In this document: piece by piece, positions 44,323-54,061 of the stretch
How positions within the stretch are numbered: position 1 is the stretch's first letter
Layout: the number at the start of each line of letters is the position of its first letter
Assembly: GCF_000425405.1 (NCBI RefSeq)
Contig: NZ_KE384365.1
Coordinates: 235,373 to 299,372, forward strand
Length of the DNA stretch: 64,000 bases
Origin: Ferrimonas kyonanensis DSM 18153
GTDB lineage: Bacteria > Pseudomonadota > Gammaproteobacteria > Enterobacterales > Shewanellaceae
Reading direction: 5' to 3'
Made by a program: the position numbers and the translations under genes
Notes under the pieces: model-generated
Told to the model about the DNA's origin: nothing
The model's input: the letters and a program-made list of their open reading frames with translations, nothing else
Databases searched by the model: none

Positions 44323-47300
44323 TTATGTGATTTCCCAAAACGCCTTATCTTTAATCTTCTTGACCCTTTTATCCCCATCTACATAGAGGCTGTGGTGCTT
44401 TTCAAGCACACCAATGCTCTTCATCAAGGCATCTTGTTCAGCTTTCGCATCGATATTGAATATCGATTTGATGTCCTGATTCTTGATCTGCGAGACCCGG
44501 TGAACAATCCAAGTTAAGACGTAAGATGAGTAATCGTTCTCGCTGGTCTTAAAGTGGGTAATGTCCTGTGTCGAGAGGATTACACCGACGCCATATTCTC
44601 GCCCTTCTTTAAGTACTTTACGCAGGCTTGGGAAGTTCTGCGACATGAAGTTGTCGGCTTCATCCACAAGAATCATCTTGGTCATCTGGCGGAAGTCACC
44701 ACGAACCTCTGGTTTGCCCATCTTCTGCATTTGCGAATAGAACAAGTCCATGGTCAGTGCCACAATCAGATTCTGGATCTCGCCAGGGTATCCGGCTAAC
44801 TCGATAACGGTAATGCCTTCGACCAACTCATAGAGGCTGGTGCACTTGGTGATATCGTCTTCAAAAATCTCAAACTCTTGCAGGCTCATCAGAGCGGCAT
44901 AGAGCGAATCCTCAGCAGGCTCACTGGCTTCAAACAAGGCCCAAATATCAGCAATGGTTGGGGCTGGTCGGCTCCAGGTTGATTTATCGGCCTTCTTAAT
45001 CCCTGCAAGTTCATACGCTTCACCCACTAACCGCTGCAGCTTGTTTTGCTGGACTTTGCCGAGACCAAAGGCCTTGGTCATAGTTTCAGCAAAACCACGT
45101 GCAGTGTGTACCGGCAGCATCGGCATATCACCAAACAGGCTTAGCGGGTTGTAGGGCAGCTTGTACAGATTGAATTTTTTACCGTTTGTGGCATTAAGGA
45201 ACTTGTCATCAACGTAGTCGGATTTGTAGTCAAAGATCAGCAGGCCAATTGGCTTGCCATCCACGTTTAAGTGCTGATTGCGATGCAATTGGGTCACCAC
45301 AGACTTAGTGCACTGAGTTTTGCCCGTACCCATGGTGCCAATAATGCCGGTGTTGGTATTCATGAACTTGGCAGTATTGGTCGGCTCCCACAACATCGGC
45401 TCTTGATTACGAACGTCGTGACCAACCAATACTTTTAGCGATTCCGCGCCGTCTTTAATCATCGGCTGAACATCGACTGAGGGTGTTGGATTTGTTGTGG
45501 CAGGCAGAGCTGGATCAATTGTGTCGACTTCGGTGGCAGACCCTGGCTCATGTTGAGCTTCAGAAGCATCCGGCGTTGCGCTGCTACACTTTGAATCCGC
45601 AGAATTGCTGGAAGTTTTTCCTTTTAGGATGTACTGCTCCGGTATCGCACACAGCTTTTCCGGGCGGATGTCGTTGATGAGTGTCTGTAATGGCGTGACA
45701 ATAAACTTGGTCACGTCACTGACGGGCAGTTCGATCTTAAGAATCTCATCTACTTCTTCAAAGCTTTCACAGATGAAGGTGTCATTTTCAACCATTGAGA
45801 CCAAGAAGCCTTTCGGGTACTCAGCAATGTCCGTTAGGTCATAATCACCTTGAAGCCACCATTCGCGTTGACTGAGGAATGGGTCGAAGTAATTGTCTTG
45901 GTACAGATCGTAAAGCTGGTACTTATCTACCTGCATCAGCACTTGGCGGACAAACAAGCCACGATAGAGGTTACCGGCTAAGTCATCTCTGCCGAGAATG
46001 TCTTCCGATAAGTAGCGTTTCAGCTCAAGCGCTTGCTTCACCCCTTTGCTATGAGTTTGCTTTTGGCCTGCTTTTACCTCAAGTGGTAGCAAATACATTT
46101 GTTGATCTTTAAAGCCAACAAACAGCACATCGTCTGAAATGGCACCAGACTTATAGCCTTGTGCTTTACGAGAAAAGTCACTGTCCGACATGTTGAGGCC
46201 TATGTTACCGGCGACACGTAGCATCTCGGCGACAGACATTGGTACCCACGTAATGTCAGACTGCGCCAATAGGCAGTTTACAAATTTGTAGGCACCAATG
46301 ATGCCGCGTTTCTCTTTGCGGCTGTTGGCTATTGCCGTTGGATTGCCCGTTGCTGCAACCATCTTCAGTAGCCACTCACCATTGAAGGCATTGAACTCTT
46401 CGATGATACCGCCTTCCCCTTGTTCTAAGACCTTTTTATAGAGCTCGGTTTGCTTAGTGACGGTGATGGCATCGTAATTGGTGGAGTTCGTATAATTATC
46501 CGAGTAATGGATAAGCACGATGTCCTTGGAGGCATCAAAGAAGTCCAAAGTGACTTTTGGATCGATGATGGTAGTCCAAATAGAGTTCTGATAAGAACGG
46601 TCTAGCAACGTCTTGAAGTCATCACTGACCATCAAACTCATCGACTTGGCGTTACTGGTTTTTTCGCCAGAGCGTCGAGCCGGTTTGATCAGGCTATTTA
46701 GTTTTTGTGCTATTTGTAAATGTGGTTGATTGGCGCAATCTACCCCACGCAGACCAAAGGCGGTGTTGTAACTGCCTTCCTCTGACTCGGAGGCTTCGCC
46801 AGCCATCAGGCCATGGCACACAATGCCGCTAAGCTGCTTTTCAACGTTAACATCGCGGGCTTCAACCTTACTGTTGTTGCGGAAAAAGCTTAGGTGAGCA
46901 TAGGCCTGTTCACCATCGACTTTACCATTTTCGAACTTGCTGTAAGTGATGCGAGAGCGGAGTAAGTCGACCACCATATCGGCCTGCTCACGGGCTTTAG
47001 CGCTGCCCTTATCCAGATCGTACAGAGCTTTCAGTTCGTCATAACTACCGGTTTCGGCAAACCGGTCGAATTCGCTATAGAGCAATTTATCGTCATACAG
47101 GTTTACGTGGATCTGACAGACTTTGTCTTTCTGACTTTTAACGTAATCGACCAAGCCCAAGAACAATTCACGGTTCTTATGGTTGTTGACGGAGTTGATG
47201 ATCAGGGTCGATTGCGAGCCCGCAGAGAACAGTGCAGAAAATGCCTCTTTAAACTCAGTCACCTTATCTTTCACCAGGCGTCGGACAAAGGCGTAGCTAG

Positions 47301-49536
47301 TTTCCTGTTGTGGCATCAGTGCCATCCAGAAGGCGTTGTCCTTTTCTTCTTGGCTAAATGCAAAACCATTGCGTGCATCATAGAGGTAGGGCAATAGGCC
47401 ACGGGCATTCAATCGTTCGACGGTAACCGGTGGTAGCTCCTTAAAACTATCTGCACTATCAGCTTCGATTCGTTGAGCTAATTCAAGCGAATGAGCGAGG
47501 ACTAGCGGGCTAAATGGTGAGATAAACTCTCGCCCTTCCGCGTTGACAAAACCGATCGCGATCAGCTGCTTTTGCTGCTTGGTCAGCAACACATCATTAT
47601 CGATGGTCTCAAGTGCGTCATAGTAGTGTTGGACGACCGCTTTCACTAGCTCACGGAATTCAGGCCCCCATCCAGCCAAGCTAATCAGGGTGCGGTTGTC
47701 CTCGCAGTAATCGAACAGCTCACGGTAGGCCAGATGCAAATAGGGATAACTGGCTTCAAGGTCTAAAACGCTGAGCCGTTCTCTCTCTCGGCTCCCATCG
47801 ACAATCTCACCACTAAGCAAGCGCTGATCAACCAGCTGGGCTTCCCACTGTAATAGAGTTAAGCGGCGGCCCTTCGGGGAGGTCTCTTTGTTATCGAGTA
47901 CAACCTTGGTGTTTGCTCGGAATTGGCCAAAGTAATCATCGTGCTTAAACAGCTTGACGTGTCGGCTTTGATCGAGCATTAAAGGTAGTGTTAGCGAGTC
48001 GGTTGCGATGGCTCCCTCGATATTGAAGGTAAGAGAAGCTTCACCGCTGCTGACAGTGAAATGAAGCTCATCGGATTCGTTCGCGACCTTTTGAAAGTCA
48101 ACGGCTCCAACCTCGGTACGGTCGAAAACCTGCCCAATTGTGTCTAGTACGACTTTTGAGCCTTGTTCTGCAATAACTAAGGAGTGCTCTCCAGTCTGCA
48201 GCACTACCTGAGGTGTTTTCTTTGCTGAAGTTGCTGGCTGAATTAAGAAGTTGGTACGAAACGCATCAACATGGAAATCGCTTGCACGGATAGCTAGAAC
48301 TTTAAATTTAAAACGCTCTGCGGTTTTGTCTCGCTTTAATGACAGGGTAAAGAAAACGGGCTTGCCAGTGTAAGCCCCTTTTAATAGAACCCGACTGCGT
48401 TTACCACCAGCATTGATGATGTCGGTGAATTCAACAGCGTCATCGTAATCATGCTGGATTAAGCATTGTTTCTTCTCCACCCGGCCATTTAAGAAGCTTA
48501 ATTCGAGATTGAAGGTTTGCTGTTCATCTTCCAGTAGCAGGATGAGGTGGCGTTCACGTTGTCCCGCTTTGGTATCCGCTTTGCTCCTTGGGATGAGTTC
48601 ACCCAAGGCAAGACTTTCGGTTTCCAGCTCCAGCACATTCTGTTTGTTTTTTTGTTGCTCTTGAAAGCACTCTCCAAGAGTTAGACTGTCTCTCCAGCTA
48701 GAGGTATCATTGCCACCAAAGTGGTCAGTAATAAACTTGTCGCTAAAGTCGAGTTCAGCGAGTTTATCTTTCAGCTCAGTCGGGTAGTACTGAGTGATGG
48801 CGTCAATCCGGTCGTGTAGCTTTCGGTTTTGTTCTAGCCGCTCTTCGATTTGTTTTGGGTTGTCTTGCCAATCTAATATTTTGGGATCATTCAACAGGTT
48901 CAACTCTCGGAACTGTAGGTCACCATCTTCGATAACTTTATACAGCTCCTCGAAGCCAAACATGGTTGCGCCATCTTCGGTGATCTGTGCGAAGCGCTGC
49001 TCTAGCAAACACTCTGAAACCTTACGAGACTCACAGTCGACATCAATCAGGTCTGACAGTGCTTTTTTGATTCGTTCCGGGCACCAGATTGCTCCGGGCT
49101 GTGCGATGTCTTCGGCTGAGTTGATGAGTGTATCGAGCATACTGTTGTGGATAACCAGCAGAGCACAGCCTCTAAAGATGCCATTTTGACCAGCAATATC
49201 GTCCCGCAGGCGAGAGATGAAGTTCTCTGAAAAGCTGCTCTGTTGATCCAAATTGATTGCAGGCTTTGATTCGACTTCCTCTTTACCTTGCCGTTCGACC
49301 GTTTCATCTCGGTGCAACACTGGCACCAGTTTTACTGCTCCGCAATCTAGCACGGGCAAACGAACGTCAAATGCTTCAATGTTGCTTGTCGATTTTGCTA
49401 ACAATGCTTCGTATAGGTGGGCGCTATTTTCACTATTCGGCGATTGAAACTGATAGCGAAACCCGGCTTTTATGGTCGATTTGCTGTCCGCTAGAAACAG
49501 CTTTGCCAGGAACTCTTCAAACGGTTTTACGGACAT
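44323..49536 (-). CDS. dptH: phosphorothioation-dependent restriction protein DptH/DndH
   Basis: A protein of about 1737 residues, the large subunit of the DptFGH complex that attacks DNA lacking phosphorothioate. The C-terminal third is a HerA/FtsK-like ATPase: Walker A GTMGTGKTQ (about residue 1400) and Walker B MILVDEADNF (about 1620), followed by LSTQDITHF as sensor motif. The long N-terminal part has no recognisable domain by eye; a Ser/Pro/Thr/Glu-rich linker precedes the ATPase (about 1310-1365). The ATG at 49536 has GGAG 9 bp ahead; a GTG at 49551 is also open. It overlaps dptG by 20 bp. Confidence 0.92.
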   Translation of the reverse strand: MSVKPFEEFLAKLFLADSKSTIKAGFRYQFQSPNSENSAHLYEALLAKSTSNIEAFDVRLPVLDCGAVKLVPVLHRDETVERQGKEEVESKPAINLDQQSSFSENFISRLRDDIAGQNGIFRGCALLVIHNSMLDTLINSAEDIAQPGAIWCPERIKKALSDLIDVDCESRKVSECLLEQRFAQITEDGATMFGFEELYKVIEDGDLQFRELNLLNDPKILDWQDNPKQIEERLEQNRKLHDRIDAITQYYPTELKDKLAELDFSDKFITDHFGGNDTSSWRDSLTLGECFQEQQKNKQNVLELETESLALGELIPRSKADTKAGQRERHLILLLEDEQQTFNLELSFLNGRVEKKQCLIQHDYDDAVEFTDIINAGGKRSRVLLKGAYTGKPVFFTLSLKRDKTAERFKFKVLAIRASDFHVDAFRTNFLIQPATSAKKTPQVVLQTGEHSLVIAEQGSKVVLDTIGQVFDRTEVGAVDFQKVANESDELHFTVSSGEASLTFNIEGAIATDSLTLPLMLDQSRHVKLFKHDDYFGQFRANTKVVLDNKETSPKGRRLTLLQWEAQLVDQRLLSGEIVDGSRERERLSVLDLEASYPYLHLAYRELFDYCEDNRTLISLAGWGPEFRELVKAVVQHYYDALETIDNDVLLTKQQKQLIAIGFVNAEGREFISPFSPLVLAHSLELAQRIEADSADSFKELPPVTVERLNARGLLPYLYDARNGFAFSQEEKDNAFWMALMPQQETSYAFVRRLVKDKVTEFKEAFSALFSAGSQSTLIINSVNNHKNRELFLGLVDYVKSQKDKVCQIHVNLYDDKLLYSEFDRFAETGSYDELKALYDLDKGSAKAREQADMVVDLLRSRITYSKFENGKVDGEQAYAHLSFFRNNSKVEARDVNVEKQLSGIVCHGLMAGEASESEEGSYNTAFGLRGVDCANQPHLQIAQKLNSLIKPARRSGEKTSNAKSMSLMVSDDFKTLLDRSYQNSIWTTIIDPKVTLDFFDASKDIVLIHYSDNYTNSTNYDAITVTKQTELYKKVLEQGEGGIIEEFNAFNGEWLLKMVAATGNPTAIANSRKEKRGIIGAYKFVNCLLAQSDITWVPMSVAEMLRVAGNIGLNMSDSDFSRKAQGYKSGAISDDVLFVGFKDQQMYLLPLEVKAGQKQTHSKGVKQALELKRYLSEDILGRDDLAGNLYRGLFVRQVLMQVDKYQLYDLYQDNYFDPFLSQREWWLQGDYDLTDIAEYPKGFLVSMVENDTFICESFEEVDEILKIELPVSDVTKFIVTPLQTLINDIRPEKLCAIPEQYILKGKTSSNSADSKCSSATPDASEAQHEPGSATEVDTIDPALPATTNPTPSVDVQPMIKDGAESLKVLVGHDVRNQEPMLWEPTNTAKFMNTNTGIIGTMGTGKTQCTKSVVTQLHRNQHLNVDGKPIGLLIFDYKSDYVDDKFLNATNGKKFNLYKLPYNPLSLFGDMPMLPVHTARGFAETMTKAFGLGKVQQNKLQRLVGEAYELAGIKKADKSTWSRPAPTIADIWALFEASEPAEDSLYAALMSLQEFEIFEDDITKCTSLYELVEGITVIELAGYPGEIQNLIVALTMDLFYSQMQKMGKPEVRGDFRQMTKMILVDEADNFMSQNFPSLRKVLKEGREYGVGVILSTQDITHFKTSENDYSSYVLTWIVHRVSQIKNQDIKSIFNIDAKAEQDALMKSIGVLEKHHSLYVDGDKRVKKIKDKAFWEIT

Positions 49537-50860
49537 AAACTGCGTCTCCACTGTCGCTCATTCTCTCTACATTCCCAATGCGCTCATAGAACGCGATTAA
49601 TGCGGCATGGCTTTGTTTATCGAAAAACACACCACGAGACTCAAATGCTAAAACCAGCTCGTGGAAACGCACTTTATCTTGGCTGCCGATGGCAAGGTTG
49701 GTTAGCAGCATCAAATAATCTTGATTGATCACTAAAACTTTACCGATACGTCCTCGGGTATAGATAAAGTTTGAACACAGCTCTTTTTGAATCGTTCGGA
49801 CATACTCAATGTTAATTGAGTGTTTGGACATGGTTCGACCAAACTCATCTTTCGATAATTTGAGCAATTGTTGCAAGGCGGCCAAGGGATCTTCCGTTTG
49901 CACTAGTTGCTGGTTGAGGCCTCGGCGTTCGTTGAAAGCTTCTGCGTAATTATTCAATTTTTCGGTAAAACCCGGAAACTCCTGAAGCTGCTGCGCGAGC
50001 CTCCAGATAGGTTGCTTGCGCTCTTTTGGCATCTGCAAACTATCGTTCATCGCCAAGTAGGGGAAGATATTGTGCATTGCACGATTCAACTGGCCAAAGC
50101 CAAAATCCTTCACTTTGATCCGCTCTTCACTGGCTTTTTCACTGTCTAAAATGAAGTAGCAAGGCTTAGGTTTAGGCTCACCGTCTCGCCAGCTGCCTAA
50201 ATTTAATGCCAGTTGAGAGGTATAGAGCGCAGCATACAGGCGCAGAAAATCCGTAAAAGTAGAAAGAAGGTACTTGGGGTGTTCTTCGAGAAAGTGAAGA
50301 TCTTGTTGGAACTGCTTAGTCAAGAAGGGCAGGTACGGGTGCTCATTATTGCCATAAACTTGACCATTTTTCTTGCTTTTTAGAGGCTTATTAAGTTGTT
50401 CTTGCAACACTTCGTAAAGCTGCCGTTCGAGAAAGTTCATCGACACGTTAAGCTTCTCAGTTGGAATAAAGTCCTGCATCAAACTTGAGTACATGTCACC
50501 CAGACGGGAGCTGGCGGTTGCTCCTGACTTCTTATTTGCTTTGAACAACAAAAATTCAGGTGCAATTTTGTAAAATCCTTCACATTCGAAGTACATTTGT
50601 TCGAGAACTTGCCAAAATTCCGCTTCATCGAGCTTGTCGACAAAACGGGCTTCCACTTCGGCTTTAAAGGCCTCAATATCGAGCTCTTGGGGCTTGCGAT
50701 AAGCATTTTTTACTGTGAATCCAAGTACGGCATCCCAATCAAAAATATCTTTGTTTTTCCTGTCACTTGTCCGGATAGGAAAGTAACTGTTTAAGGAGTT
50801 GCTTGGGCTCACGTCTTCACCTGTCTGAGGGAGATCCGCCCTGATTGCTGCAACCGTCAT
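49517..50860 (-). CDS. dptG: phosphorothioation-dependent restriction protein DptG/DndG
   Basis: A 447-residue protein with no catalytic motif visible, placed between dptF and dptH as in all known systems. Typical stretches are LNSYFPIRTSDRKNKDIFDWD near the start and HEYP-like YLPFLTKQFQQDLHFLEEHPKYLL in the middle. DptG is required for restriction but its activity is not defined. Its start overlaps the dptF stop as ATGA and its end overlaps dptH, so the three are tightly coupled. Confidence 0.9.
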   Translation of the reverse strand: MTVAAIRADLPQTGEDVSPSNSLNSYFPIRTSDRKNKDIFDWDAVLGFTVKNAYRKPQELDIEAFKAEVEARFVDKLDEAEFWQVLEQMYFECEGFYKIAPEFLLFKANKKSGATASSRLGDMYSSLMQDFIPTEKLNVSMNFLERQLYEVLQEQLNKPLKSKKNGQVYGNNEHPYLPFLTKQFQQDLHFLEEHPKYLLSTFTDFLRLYAALYTSQLALNLGSWRDGEPKPKPCYFILDSEKASEERIKVKDFGFGQLNRAMHNIFPYLAMNDSLQMPKERKQPIWRLAQQLQEFPGFTEKLNNYAEAFNERRGLNQQLVQTEDPLAALQQLLKLSKDEFGRTMSKHSINIEYVRTIQKELCSNFIYTRGRIGKVLVINQDYLMLLTNLAIGSQDKVRFHELVLAFESRGVFFDKQSHAALIAFYERIGNVERMSDSGDAVYVRKTV

Positions 50861-52500
50861 AGTCCACTTACCTCAAAATCTTCATCTTCGATATTGCTGA
50901 CTTTTACTTTCTTTCCATTAACCAAAACATGGAGAGACTTCGCCTTACTGGCAACCTCAGCGATGTGGTCGGTTACTTCGTCCAACATAACTACAGTTGT
51001 TTTATCGTGTTTGTTGGGCATGTAACCCTGGAGGATGCGCTGCATCAAGCTCAACAGGTTGATGCTTATCGGCATTACAATGGTCGCCTCACCGATCTTG
51101 AAGTACGCATTAAAATGCCCGGTATTGTTTTCGCCATCAGCCTGAATTTTTTCAAATGATGGTTTTATGTCCAATTCAGCGGCTAGCTGAATACCGTTAT
51201 GGCTAGAAACAAAGTATTCACCTTTGCTCAGTTCTGGCGCATTACGGTTGATGTACTTGTGAATGGCTGCGACAGCAGTATCTCGATAGAACTCACGCAG
51301 CATCTTACGCTCAGCTCCCTCATTGCTGTAATTCACATGGGTTTGCCAAAGATTCGAGTACTGCGACAAGAGAGGCTCGTCAAAGTCATTGGAAAACTGA
51401 TGATGATAGTTGTTGCTTAAATGAGCATGGCGCAATAGATAGAACAACCTGACATAGGAACTTGCATTGATATTGCTTTGTGTCCCTAGCTCCACCAGTT
51501 CCGCACGAAAGGCGTCGAATTCTGAGTCTTCCAGTCTTAGGTTGCGGGCCAGGACGAAGGCATCCAGCTCTTTAGAACGAATGTTAGCCGGGTCAAAATC
51601 TGCAATCTTACTGGTAAGTTCGTTTTCTTGGGATGCAAACAGGTTGTCTTGAAGTGGGCCGGGACCGGCCAGTAAGTGGAAGATAAAATCGAGCAAAGAG
51701 CGTGCAGTTAAGAACTGATCTTTCATCAATCTGGCTTTGAACAGCACGTCGATAATGACTGCCTGAACCTCTGCTCGGCTAAGGAGCTGATAATTAGATA
51801 CTAGGCGTCGATTCGGCTTTACTGATTGCAGTTCTTTATCAAAGTACTGGCGAATCAAGTTGTCTTCTGGCGCTGTGATTTTTGCTAGCAAGTCGCTGAC
51901 AAACTGAGAGCAATGTCCTTCGTCTTTGAAGGTAAATCTTGGGTAGTCTTCAAAGTTGAGATAGATGTGGCTATCCGGCGTAGCTTTTCGCTCTAGATAG
52001 TTCTTTATCGAAGTCCGAACTGAAGTTACATCACCTTCTTCTGCATAGTTGCCCATCATCCCAACATTGATACCGACAACCAGCGATTTTTCTTCCTGCT
52101 CAAAATTGGAAAAGAGTTCGTCCAAGGTTTGAATTGCACTGTCTGTTGGTCGGAAGCTGTGTGTCGCATCTAGGTGGAAGTCGGCTCTCTGTGCAAACGT
52201 AAGATTATATTTGGTTAGGATCTCGGATTTGCCGTCACCACTACTGCCACACAGAAAAATGAGCTTTTTTTCGCCTTGAGTCGAGATCCCCTTTAGGATG
52301 CGCTCAAACTCAAGCTCGATCTCGGTTTTGATGTACAAGTACTTTTTGACTTCATCGAGAGCTTGAGAGAGAGCTTCTTTTCGTTCTGTCGAGACTGCAT
52401 ATGGTGATGATTTCGACATCACACTCAATGCTTCAAGGAACGTGTGTCCACGTTCCTTTTGAGGTGTTTCGTTCATAAACTGTCCGGTAGAAATTGTCAT
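50857..52500 (-). CDS. dptF: phosphorothioation-dependent restriction protein DptF/DndF
   Basis: A 547-residue P-loop protein, first gene of the restriction operon. Walker A GSSGDGKSE is at about 85-93 (IFLCGSSGDGKSEILTKY), and SLVVGINVGMMGNY is a likely Walker B region. The start at 52500 has AGGTGG 11 bp ahead; a GTG at 52515 and an ATG at 52476 are alternatives. It is transcribed leftward towards the dnd operon, so the modification and restriction units converge. Upstream it borders a host-like gene, marking the right edge of the island. Confidence 0.92.
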   Translation of the reverse strand: MTISTGQFMNETPQKERGHTFLEALSVMSKSSPYAVSTERKEALSQALDEVKKYLYIKTEIELEFERILKGISTQGEKKLIFLCGSSGDGKSEILTKYNLTFAQRADFHLDATHSFRPTDSAIQTLDELFSNFEQEEKSLVVGINVGMMGNYAEEGDVTSVRTSIKNYLERKATPDSHIYLNFEDYPRFTFKDEGHCSQFVSDLLAKITAPEDNLIRQYFDKELQSVKPNRRLVSNYQLLSRAEVQAVIIDVLFKARLMKDQFLTARSLLDFIFHLLAGPGPLQDNLFASQENELTSKIADFDPANIRSKELDAFVLARNLRLEDSEFDAFRAELVELGTQSNINASSYVRLFYLLRHAHLSNNYHHQFSNDFDEPLLSQYSNLWQTHVNYSNEGAERKMLREFYRDTAVAAIHKYINRNAPELSKGEYFVSSHNGIQLAAELDIKPSFEKIQADGENNTGHFNAYFKIGEATIVMPISINLLSLMQRILQGYMPNKHDKTTVVMLDEVTDHIAEVASKAKSLHVLVNGKKVKVSNIEDEDFEVSGL

Positions 52501-52530
52501 AAGTGTATGTGCCACCTGAATAGTTAGAAT

Positions 52531-53193
52531 TTAACTACTCAATACTTTAGGCGCAATAAAAACGAGGTTATTGCTACCGTCTTTTGGCTTGGTCAGCACC
52601 ACGGTCTGCCACTGCACACCGTCGCGACCCATGGCATCAACCTGAGGGTCTGATCTTAGGCTGACCACTAGGCCATAGCGGCCCGCCAGCTGTTCCAGCT
52701 CCTCGGCCGATACGCCATAAGCCTTACGCACATCATCAAAGGAGCCGTGGCGCAAGGTAATCACCAGATGACCACCGGCTTTTAGCTGATGAGCGAGCTT
52801 ACGAAAAGCGCGTTCCCGTTCACCGGCGGCGATGTGCATCCACACCGCACTGACCAGAATCAGGTCGAAGCGCATCGCCAGTTCGATGGTGGTGCTCAGC
52901 TTTGGCAGTGTATCGTCGAGCCAGTTCACGGCCATGCCTTTGGTGAACGCCTGGCCGACCATCCGCAATCCCGGGCTGGGCTCTACCGCAACCACCTGGG
53001 CACCGCGCCGAGCCAACCAGTGGGCATCGCGACCACTGCCGGCGCCTACGTCCAGTACCGTCAAGTTGTCTGCCGGCTCCTGAGGCCAGAACTTCGCCCA
53101 CGACCGATGCACCTCGGTGAACGGCAAGGCGTTGTAGCTGTCAGCCAGCGACTGAGCATTGTCGCGATAAAACTCGGCAGTCGGGGAATGCAT
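52531..53193 (-). CDS. class I SAM-dependent methyltransferase
   Basis: A 220-residue soluble methyltransferase: SYNALPFTEVHRSWAKFWP, motif I VLDVGAGSGRDAHWLARRG (about 48-66), acidic VEPS after strand 2, and LVSAVWMHIAAGERERAF as motif IV. Likely TehB- or UbiE-like small-molecule enzyme; substrate unknown. GC-rich and host-like, except for its last dozen codons (VFIAPKVLSS), which drift to AT-rich next to the island border. Confidence 0.85.
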   Translation of the reverse strand: MHSPTAEFYRDNAQSLADSYNALPFTEVHRSWAKFWPQEPADNLTVLDVGAGSGRDAHWLARRGAQVVAVEPSPGLRMVGQAFTKGMAVNWLDDTLPKLSTTIELAMRFDLILVSAVWMHIAAGERERAFRKLAHQLKAGGHLVITLRHGSFDDVRKAYGVSAEELEQLAGRYGLVVSLRSDPQVDAMGRDGVQWQTVVLTKPKDGSNNLVFIAPKVLSS

Positions 53194-53344
53194 GGGGCGA
53201 ACCTAAAGGGCTGTATTGGCCTGTCATTGCTAACTAATCTACGGCATATCACCATAAATACCAATGAGTTACACCGTTAAGGTGACGCTTTACTGAGGCG
53301 GATCAGCTGAAGGGGATTCGAAAAACGGCGGGGAGAGAAACCAA

Positions 53345-53377
53345 AAAGGCGCAGCCGGTAACCACCGCTGCGCCTTT
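53345..53377. terminator. terminator-like hairpin between cspA-like gene and methyltransferase
   Basis: AAAGGCGCAGCCGGT, loop AACC, ACCGCTGCGCCTTT with a bulged C. Read leftward it ends in five T. It is nearly the same hairpin as at 35055. Confidence 0.75.
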
Positions 53378-53410
53378 GTCTGGCTGGCCTGGCGGCAAAC
53401 GCCAGGCACA

Positions 53411-53438
53411 AAAAATGCCGGCCTCAGCCAGCATTTTT
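53411..53438 (-). terminator. Rho-independent terminator of the cold-shock gene
   Basis: AAAAATGCCGGC, loop CTCA, GCCAGCATTTTT; one G-U pair in the RNA, with a T-run leftward. Another perfect 7-bp hairpin (TCAAAGC-GAG-GCTTTGA, 53444-53460) lies between it and the stop codon. Confidence 0.85.
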
Positions 53439-53461
53439 GAAGTTCAAAGCGAGGCTTTGAC

Positions 53462-53671
53462 TTACAGAGCTACTACGTTAGCAGCTTGAGGGCCTTTCTG
53501 GCCTTGCTCAGTTTCGAAAGAAACCTGCTGACCTTCAGCCAGGGTCTTGAAACCTTCAGAAGCGATGGCACGGAAGTGAACGAATACGTCAGCACCGCCG
53601 TTGTCTGGAGTGATGAAACCGAAACCTTTCTCTTCGTTGAACCACTTAACGATACCAGTAGACTTAGACAT
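53462..53671 (-). CDS. CspA-family cold-shock protein
   Basis: A 69-residue single OB-fold RNA/DNA chaperone. RNP1 KGFGFITP and RNP2 VFVHFRAI are intact, starting [14 protein letters not shown] and ending ANVVAL. TAGGAT sits correctly before the ATG. The roughly 200-bp AT-rich leader upstream is long enough for the structured 5' untranslated RNA typical of csp genes. Which member (CspA, CspC, CspD-like) cannot be decided. Confidence 0.95.
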   Translation of the reverse strand: MSKSTGIVKWFNEEKGFGFITPDNGGADVFVHFRAIASEGFKTLAEGQQVSFETEQGQKGPQAANVVAL

Positions 53672-54061
53672 GATTAATCCTAATTTTTCAAAAAATAATT
53701 CGCATTATGCGCAGATATAGCCAAGAAATGAATTACTTATGTGAGCTAAAACTTATGATAGGAAAAACTTCATGATGCTGGATGCGTAAGCGTCCGGACG
53801 AAGCGTTCTAAAGCATAATATTGCGTTTCATATAAATAGGTCTGATTTCAGGCCGAGGCAGATGGTAACACACTTTCTTCACTTGTATAGCATTGTATCG
53901 ATCTTATCGCGATCATTTGTCAGCTGCGGTCAAGAAAGCCCGGCCCCAGGCCGCGCCCACCCTCACCATCGCCGTACTGCTCAGACCAATCACGGCGCAG
54001 ACTGGCTAGCCCCGACAACCTCTCCTATAACTAAATCATCAGCCACCGGGAGAGAGCCGCC
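53672..54061. other. intergenic region with likely csp leader
   Basis: 390 bp. The 200 bp next to the csp gene are AT-rich, contain the short palindrome CGCATTATGCG (53701-53711) and look like a promoter plus long leader. I found no cold-box consensus. The distal part, before the small gene at 54062, ends in a clear ribosome site. Confidence 0.45.

Noticed and set aside
52500..52600. Duplicated tRNA-Ile2 3' end as a right attachment site
   Set aside because: No stretch resembling the tRNA 3' end (GGTTCAAGTCCCCCAGGGG) is present near the right border.
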